Source: Tubulanus polymorphus
Lineage: Eukaryota > Nemertea > Palaeonemertea > Tubulaniformes > Tubulanidae
Reading direction: 5' to 3'
Assembly (NCBI RefSeq): GCF_964204645.1
Contig: NC_134034.1
Location: 10,659,414-10,723,413 of the forward strand
DNA length: 64,000 bases
Shown: piece by piece, positions 36,474 to 44,900 of the stretch
Layout: every line of letters starts with the position of its first letter
Numbering within the stretch: position 1 is the first letter of the stretch
Notes under the pieces: generated by a model
Databases searched by the model: none
Seen by the model: the letters and a program-made list of their open reading frames with translations, nothing else
Told to the model about the DNA's origin: nothing
Made by a program: the position numbers and the translations under genes

Positions 36474-37188
36474 CTAGGAGAAAATCAAACATACAAATTT
36501 TACTTCTTACTTTAAGAAATGGATTTTTTTTTTCTCGAAAACTTTGAAAAGAAAATAAAATATTCGATTTAATCTTTTGCTGACACGATAAACGGAAGAT
36601 CCAGTTTAACCAGGGTGGCCACGATCCGGCCATTTACAAATCCCCTCAGTTTTCGCTGATTTTTCCATGTCATCACACAACACAATTCGCCGAGTGAATC
36701 AGAGAAATATCTAGGTTTAAAATGATACAATTCATTCATTTCTAATTGAATCCCGTAATGACAAAGAAACATGTCGTCAACAGCATTATCTAAATTCCCT
36801 CAGTTTCAAGACTTTTACCCCCATACTGACAAAGAAACATGTGGTCAACAGCGTTATCTAAATTCCCTCAGTTTCAAGACTTTTGGTAAAATTTGTCAAA
36901 TTATTCCCAGAGTGAATGAAGAAATTCTAGGTTTAACAACGTTGAAATTCATTCATCGGTCATGAATCACGTTTATACTGAAACACGTGGTCAATAACAT
37001 TATCTAAATTCCCTAAGTTTTCCAGGTTTTTTTTAATAAGATTTTTTTCGAATTCCCTGATTATTCCGAGTTCCTGAGTTTACCAGGTTTTCCGAGTCGG
37101 TGTCGCCACCCCATTCAAGTAACGTTCGATACGTTACTTAAAACGTAAGAACCAATTTAACCGGGCGCGTATCGAAAAATCGTCTTAC

Positions 37189-37300
37189 CTTCTGAAAAAT
37201 CCCGACTTTGCGCGAATCTTTTCGAGGCGCGACGACAAAATCAAGTCAGTCCGGCTTCACGATAAGACCGGCGTTCGAGGACTGATAAAATATATCGAAC
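37189..37300 (-). promoter_or_regulatory. Putative 5' UTR exon and promoter of the mucin-like gene
   Basis: On the minus strand a good donor (AG then GTAAGA) sits at 37188-37183 and would splice to the acceptor at 36474, ahead of the signal-peptide exon. A TATA-like AT stretch lies near 37285-37300, so transcription may start at about 37250-37265. This is inferred from splice signals only; there is no transcript evidence. Confidence 0.4.
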
Positions 37301-38200
37301 TTATTTTTTCACCTGGACGACTCGTAATCTTATCGCGGCATTGTCGAGTACCGAGTACTTATCTGAATACGTGCGGCGCTCCGGTCTTCTTCGCAAGCCG
37401 ATGACTGCAGGCTAGTTAACTGTTATTGGTATTTCTTACCCGGGCAAAAGATAAATCTCCGAGAATAAATGTGTCGCCGGGTCAGCCCCCAAATATTTGC
37501 ATAGTTAATATTTAAGTACTATCGTCGATCAATCGCGCTGTTATTTTCAGTCGTTAAATGCAAATATCGAGTGTTTCGATTAAAAAATATTTGCACTAAA
37601 ACTAATAGAAAAATATCTGCTTATTAAATTTTTCGCACACTAAGGGCCCTAATCCATTTTTCATATTGAAGTCTCGTACAAGGGATATGGCAATTTTTGA
37701 AAAATAAATCCGCTTATAAATTTTTTCTAAACACTTAGGGGTTATAAATGTTTCTGAACACTAAGGGGCCCTAATTTTTTTTTTTTTCAAATTGTTATAA
37801 ATTGGGATAAAACAATAATTTAAAAAAATATTTATACTAAATTTTCTGTGCCCAGTCTCACAAAAATGATTAAGGCCTAAATCGACCTAAGATATACTGA
37901 ATTAATGAAGAAATTAAATCGATTTAGGAGTTAAACCTTTTTTTTTCAAGAAACTGGGCCCTGTAACACTAAGGGGCCCTATTTTTTTCCAAATTGTAGT
38001 CCGATACATGGAACAGTTGCTGAAAGGTTGTTTAATGTGTTAATCGAGTGAAATACTTATCATATCATATCGTATCTTTATTGCAATCCAAAGGAGAGGA
38101 GGCTATCTAGGTTGCCTCTTTTTTTTCGCTTTCTTAACAACGCCAGAAGGGATAAATTTTGTCAAATCAAACATGGATTGAGTCACAGGGTCAACGGTGC

Positions 38201-38555
38201 TGGGGCCAGTTGAACAGTCGTGACTTAAGTCCGAAAGTGGTCTTAAATCTTAAGACAGGTCATAAGCTGTTAGATTAGCTATAGAACTAAGTTGGTCTTT
38301 TAGGCTAAACAAAAATGATACCTTGTTTCTCCGCAGCGGCCGGGTCATTTTTGTAAAATATGATAAAATTTATAAACAGTTCATTTCTATAGCGGCCAGG
38401 TCTGTTATGGTAAAATTGATCACAATTTTAAAAAAAATAATGTATAGGGTAGATAGGCGGCCGGCCGGGTCAACATTTAAGCTCAGCAGAGTGGAGAAAC
38501 AAGGTATCAATTTTTTTTGGCCTTAGACTGGTCTAAGTCGAAGCCATGACTAATG
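38201..38555. mobile_element. CTTAAG foldback element, copy 8, interrupted
   Basis: GGGGCCAGTTGAACAGTCGT at the left and AAGCCATGACTAATGAA at the right. It is split by the AGGC MITE at 38298-38525. Confidence 0.65.
38298..38525. mobile_element. MITE with AGGC...GGCCT ends nested in another element
   Basis: Ends AGGCTAAACAAAAATGATAC and inverse GTATCAATTTTTTTTGGCCT share the arm TGATACCTTGTTTCTCC. It interrupts the foldback element at 38201-38555 between GTTGGTCTTTT and TTAGACTGGTC. Confidence 0.65.
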
Positions 38556-38763
38556 AAAGGTTGTTTAATAATATCATCAGAGTACAGGGGTCAGTTACTG
38601 ACAGACCTAGCAACAATGTATAGTTGCTAGGTCTTTCAGTAACTGAGTGTACACTCTATAGGAGTCAAAATACCTCGGTGCGGGAACAAGTACAGGCACC
38701 ATCGGCGATAACTGAGTTCATCGAAACACCTCGCAATTTACGCCGTAAACAATTCCGAACACA

Positions 38764-38769
38764 TTTATT
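38764..38769 (-). terminator. Putative MLH1 polyadenylation signal
   Basis: On the minus strand AATAAA lies about 50 bp after the MLH1 stop codon, in an AT-rich context. Position and hexamer fit a short 3' UTR; this is inferred. Confidence 0.5.
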
Positions 38770-38818
38770 ATCAGATCGCAGAAAAATAGAGACAAAAATG
38801 AAAAAAAAACGAAGAATT

Positions 38819-38986
38819 TCAACAACGTTCGAAAACGCGATATAAATCGGGTAAATTAGCGATTTGTAAAACGCTCGAGTCGTCTGCGCAACGTCGCGGT
38901 GGTTGTAAAATAGATCGGAACGCCGGGAATATGACGTGCTCCACCGTCCAACGCCAGTCGTGAGAATCGACTTCATCTACTTCACA
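38819..38986 (-). CDS. MLH1: MLH1 terminal exon
   Basis: Encodes [17 protein letters not shown], a variable stretch, and [17 protein letters not shown], then TGA at 38821-38819. The C-terminal FERC is invariant in MLH1 and takes part in MutL-alpha endonuclease function in other species. The acceptor CTAATTTCAG is at 38987. The gene therefore ends about 1.5 kb upstream of the mucin promoter region, in head-to-tail order. Confidence 0.95.
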   Translation of the reverse strand, partial: CEVDEVDSHDWRWTVEHVIFPAFRSILQPPRRCADDSSVLQIANLPDLYRVFERC

Positions 38987-41900
38987 CTGAAATTAGATTC
39001 TTTGACTTGAATACGAATTTGAAAAGTGACAAATTCAATCTCAAGGGGGACAGGAAAGTATTTTCAGAGACAGTTGCTGACAATCAGGGATGGTTGACAG
39101 CTCTGTGTGCGTCAGGGGGGACAGGAAATATTTTTCAGAGACTGTTGCTGACAATCAGAGATGGTTGACAGCTCTGTGTGTGTCAGGGGGGACAGGAAAT
39201 ATTTTTCAGAGACTGTTGCTGACAATCAGAGATGGTTGACAGCTCTGTGTGTGTCAGGAGGGGGACAGGAAAGTATTTTCAGAGACTGTTGCTGATAATC
39301 AGGGATGGTTGACAGTTCTTTGTGCGTCAGGGGGGACAGTACTAGTACATCAGAGACTGTTGCTGATAATCAGGGATGGTTGACAGCTCTGTGTGCGTCA
39401 GGGGGGACAGTAAACTATTTTCAGAGACTGTTGCTGACAATCAGGGATGATTGACAGCTCTGCATGCGTCAGGGGGGACAGTTAAGTATTTTCAGAGACT
39501 GTTGCTGACAATCAGGGATGGTTGACAGCTCTGTGTGCGTCAGGGGGGACAGGAAATATTTTTCAGAGACTGTTGCTGACAATCAGAGATGGTTGACAGC
39601 TCTGTGTGTGTCAGGAGGGGGACAGGAAAGTATTTTCAGAGACTGTTGCTGATAATCAGGGATGGTTGACAGTTCTTTGTGCGTCAGGGGGGACAGTACT
39701 AGTACATCAGAGACTGTTGCTGATAATCAGGGATGGTTGACAGTTCTTTGTGCGTCAGGGGGGACAGTACTAGTACATCAGAGACTGTTGCTGACTATTA
39801 GGGATGGTTGACAGCTCTTTGTGCGTCAGGGGGTACAGTTCAGTATTTTTAGAGACTGTTGCTGACAATCAGGGATGGTTGACAGCTCTGTGTGCGTCAA
39901 GGAGGACAGTTTAACTACATTCTATTTACCTGTTGGCTGCTGTCTTGGGAATTTGTTTGTTGGCCGATGACGAGATCTTTGCGGAAGGCGTAAAAATCGG
40001 CAGTTTCTTGACAAAACGAATCGAAGCATTCTCGCTCATGTTCCCAATCGACCTTGAATACATTTCATGCAGAAAATCACATTTTCTAGTCCAAAAACGA
40101 AAACATTCATCCCGGTATTTCAATAATATCCCGATGGAAAAACGATGTAAACCCCATAAAGGTTGTGGGCTACGTTTACCCTTTGAAGGGCTTAACAAAC
40201 CCCATATTTCAAAGTTCGAGGTAAAGTTTGACTGTTATTGAGACTCGGGGCGCCACTTTCTGCCCATATAGAAATTCCCGAGTTTTTCCCAAAATTTCCA
40301 CATAATCACACTTAAGTGATTAAAAGCAACCATCTGGAATCGGTTACCAGCAGATATCAGGACCCAGTTTCACAGTTGTGAGTTAGAGTTAACTCTGCGT
40401 TCAAGTTAGTTCGTTTTCAATGATTTAACTCAAGAGTCAAATCTTAACCCGGAACTGTGGAACTGGGTCCTGATCAGTTGATGACATCATCTAATTTAAA
40501 AGCATAGTTAAAGCATTATTATTCCGTAGAGCGTTTTGAGAGACAGCGCAGTGAGCGAAGATTTTTGGAATAGCGCTATATAAGAACTTATTATCATTAT
40601 CATTATTATCATTATGTATGTATTAAAATGAAACTATGTACCAAATAGCGTCGCCGTGGACAAGAATATGGACTTGAAATTTTGTGTGGTAGTCAATCAT
40701 TGCATAAACTAATGCAACGGGTATAAACGGGTGTGAAAATGGTTTCCAAGGGTATTACTCTAGTTACTATTATTATTATTATTATTATTATTGAAAGTCC
40801 CTCTTTAAAAAAATTCTAGAAATCTTAACCGGAAACACTTGAAAGCGTTGAAGGGGTTGATTCGTTTCGGATCTTACCTCCGACGCCATCCTCAAAATGT
40901 ACATCGGGAGCCCTTCTAACTGCGGCACGTAGTTATCCAACAGCAGCGGGATCGTTAGAATATTCCCGTCCTGAAAATAAACGCGCCCGAAAATGATGAG
41001 AATCGCGAGAGTCACCCGAAGGTCGGAAAGCCGTGCGCGAGTGAATATCGTCACCTTGTCGATTTCCAGGGAAAAATAGTCTTGCAACATCTCGGATTTC
41101 GATTTCAACAACTGTACGATGTATTTGATGAGATCCTCTTTCGGCCCGTCTGCCGGAGTCCAGCCGCTCTCGTCCGAGTCGAGCGCTAATCTGGCTAACT
41201 CGTCGGTTTCAAAGACGAAATTAAATTAATCAGTGTTAAACCAGTTTTTACGAAAACTGGAGTCAAATTAAACCCGCGAAAAAGGAAACTTGGTCCAGAG
41301 TCAAATTGAACCCACAAATCTGTGAAAATGGGTCCAGAATCAGATTTAACCCACAACTGTGGAACTGGAGTCAAATTAAACCCACACAACTGAAGAACTG
41401 GGCTCAGAGTCAAATGGACCCACACAACTGTGGAACTGAGCCCAGAAATGCAACAATCAAAATTTCCAAGCTATCCTCTTTCAAAATTAAGAACATATCA
41501 GCTGCATGAGACAGTCACAAAGTGGAATGAGGATTTCCAACAATATATACACACGGTACTTACCGACAATCGAAGGACTCCGAAATTCCCGAATTGCATC
41601 AACAAGATCTGATAGAAAAGTTCTTTACTACGAATGAAAGAGGTGAATATATCAGTAAGAAATGAAACAGTAAATTTGGCTTGCGACGTACGCAGAAACC
41701 ACTTGCGAACCTGGAACCAAAATCAACTTAAACCCACACAACTGTGGAACTGAGTTCAGAGTCAAATTAAACCCATACAACTGTGGAACTGGATCCAGAG
41801 TCAAATTAAACCCACACAACTGTGGAGCTGGATCCAGAGTCAAATTATACCCACACAACTGTGGAGCTGGATCGGGAGTCAAATTGGACCCACACAACTG

Positions 41901-44900
41901 TGGAACTGAGTTCAGAGTAAAATTAAACCCACACAACTGTGGAACTGGATTCAGAGCCAAATTAAACCCACAAAACTGTAGAACTGGATCCAGAGTGAAA
42001 TTTAACCATACAACTGTGGAACTGGGTTCAGAGTCAAATTAAACCCACACAACTGTGGAACTGGATCCAGAGTCAAATTAAACCCACAAAACTGTAGAAC
42101 TGGATCCAGAGTGAAATTTAACCATACAACTGTGGAACTGGATCCAGAGTCAAATAAAACCCACAAAACTGGGGGACTGAGTTCAGAGTAAAATTAGTCA
42201 AATTAAACCCTACTCTATCGTTCAACTAGGTCGAGGATCTCACCTTAATCGTGTAAGATTAGCTAAGTATAATTTGGTTTGGTGTTGAATCAGTGCGTAT
42301 TGTTTATTGACACAGCCGACGAATGTGTGCTTCTGAAAAATGTCCCTCAATTCTAAAAACGAAATTCAAAACAAAAATGGTCGCAAAACTTATTACGATT
42401 CTTGCCTTAAAGTGAACAAATCTTAAGAATACGGAATTCTTTCGAACTTTCACATTCTCGAGCGCCTGATTTACACAGTACCTGCGTGCGCTTCGTCGTG
42501 GACCTTATTTTTCAGCGCTTTCACACTAGTCAGTCTGACGTCTCGAACTAGCTGATTCGCGGCGGGCTCACTCGTCGATGACGTGGATGTACTTGACAAG
42601 GAAAAAATAATAACGATATTAATTTCTTTACGATCTTAAAAACGTTGCGCTGTTTTCCCGAGTACCGACCAGCCTCTCAAGAATTCAGCAAAACTCATCG
42701 AAAAATCAAAGTAACTTGCAAAATTATGCTTATCTTAATTTTCAATATCGTAACTCGCAAAAAAAAAGTTAGTTTTTTTCATTTCTCCCATAATTTCAGT
42801 CAAAATCATTATAATTCTCGCTACTTTTTTTTATTTTTTTCTCCCATAATTTGAGTCAAATATATCACAATTTTCACTCTTTTTTAGAATTCTTTTCTGC
42901 TTTCCTTCCAAGGTTTCATGCGGAAAGTACTCAAATAATGAAATAAATCGTATTTAGCATTCTAAGACCTAAGTCAAATTTTGCCCGCTCTTAATTAGAG
43001 AGTGCATTCACATGTAAATCACTCACTCATTCCTCAAAACATTAAAATCAATTAATTTTTCACGAATCATGTATTGGTAAAGAAACGTGTCGTAAAAAGC
43101 GAATCCGAATTCCCTGAATTTCCCAGGTTTTCCTGGTTATTTTTTCAAACCTCGATGCTGCCACATTTCAATAAAGATTATGACTAAATAATACGCGGCT
43201 ATAAAAGGGTAGACTTTGAAAAAAGCAGGACCCAATTCCAAAGTTGTGAGTTGAGATTTGACTATCAACTCAAAACCGTCGAACCGGATCCTGAAATGCT
43301 GAATTAATTTCATCAAAAGGGCGTTATTATCACTTTGGAGTTAAAAATTAATTCAATCGTCGTAGTTTACCTCGGTTGTGGATCGTGTTTCGATGTTGTC
43401 GCGATGTCGGCTGCAACCTCGGGTTCGTCGCGCGTAGGCGATTTAGCGGCCGAGAAAAAGGCATCGAGTTTCCGGGCGCGGCTGTCGGTACGTACCATCT
43501 GATGGGCGTATGTTTTAACGCCGGCGTCACCTGGAAAAAAGACGCCAAAGAATTCTTGAAACCTCGCGACCGTTCTGAACTTATTTACCGTAATGTGTAA
43601 CACAACTATTGAGCATCGAGTTTAAGTTAAAACTGGTCGATAAAACCACGCTCTCGAGTCAGGGTGACCATTTTCATTTAACCCTTTCAGTGCATCTACA
43701 CCGCAGTGCGGTGTATTAATCGGTAATGGATTGTGCTATTACACCGCACCTATTGGTTTAAAAAGTTTTTCTCTCTATTGAAAGATGGCAGCACCTGTCA
43801 AACGTAAGCCGCGATCACATGAGCATTTTTGGCTGCAGTATATCGTTGTAATTAGTAATTAGTTTTTATCTCTAATGAAAGATGGCAGCACCTGTCTAAC
43901 AGTGAAATATTAGTGACTAACAATAGACACCGCACCGTGGTGTAGACGCACTATAGTGATATCCCATTATTCAATACACTAGGGTGGAATTTTTCAAAAT
44001 TTAAAAGTTATCTCCAGGGCCCAGTTTCACGAAAAAGTTTTAGCCTAAAACGGTTAAATTTGAATTGTTGTCCTCATTGAAAACATGAAGTAACCAACAG
44101 CAATTAAACCAAAAATGTGAGTTAAAACTTTTTATGTGAAACTGGGGGCCCATTAATTAGTCAGGACTGAAAGGGCTAAGCGATTTTCACGCGATTTCTC
44201 AGTCGCGCTAAAATTGCGCCGCAAAAAATTGCCCGTCTGAGCTTTAACTCGCTTTTCCGTCGACTTCTTCCCGACCGGCTCGTGAAACTAGGTCGTAGCC
44301 GCGACCACTAACCTCGATTAGCCGACGTCGTTTTATCGTTCGTCGGCGCGACGTCGACCGATGACGACGTCGCCGCGTTGTTGCCCGGTAACAACGCCTG
44401 CACGAAGAACGTGCGCGACTCGTTGGCGCCGAGCAGACGCGCGTCGATCGTCTGCTGAATCGATTCGACGATCGCGTCCTCGTGCAGGAAATGGACCTCG
44501 TGTTTCGTCGGGTGCACGTTCACGTCGATGTTCGCAGGCGAGATTTCAATACTGCAAAAACAAACAAAATACGCCATCAGAAAACTTTTTTCAATTTCGA
44601 CCCCATTTCTCAGTTATGAGGCCATTTTCAAGGTCAACCTCTACGGGGTTGAAATCAATCTATAGTTATCTATTTTTCATTTAAAGCTAACAATGAAATG
44701 AAAAATATGAATTCGTCTAAAATGAACTAGATGTGGATTGAGTTGTTCTGTTGACGGGCGCGCCATCTGGTGGAATAGACAGAACAGCACAAGGGCCCTC
44801 ATCGGAGTCAGCATTCTATTGCATTTGTCTAATGAATGATTGTTCTCATTAGAATTTTCTAGTGTTTTATTTGAATGGATATCTCTATGCATGGATAGTC

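Larger units (their letters stand above)
37300..38760. other. Intergenic spacer between MLH1 and the mucin gene
   Basis: No gene seen. It holds a foldback element at about 37852-37972 with GGGCCCAGTTTC-like ends, an AT-rich stretch, a compound foldback element at 38201-38555, and presumably promoter elements of the mucin gene near 37.3 kb. Confidence 0.5.
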
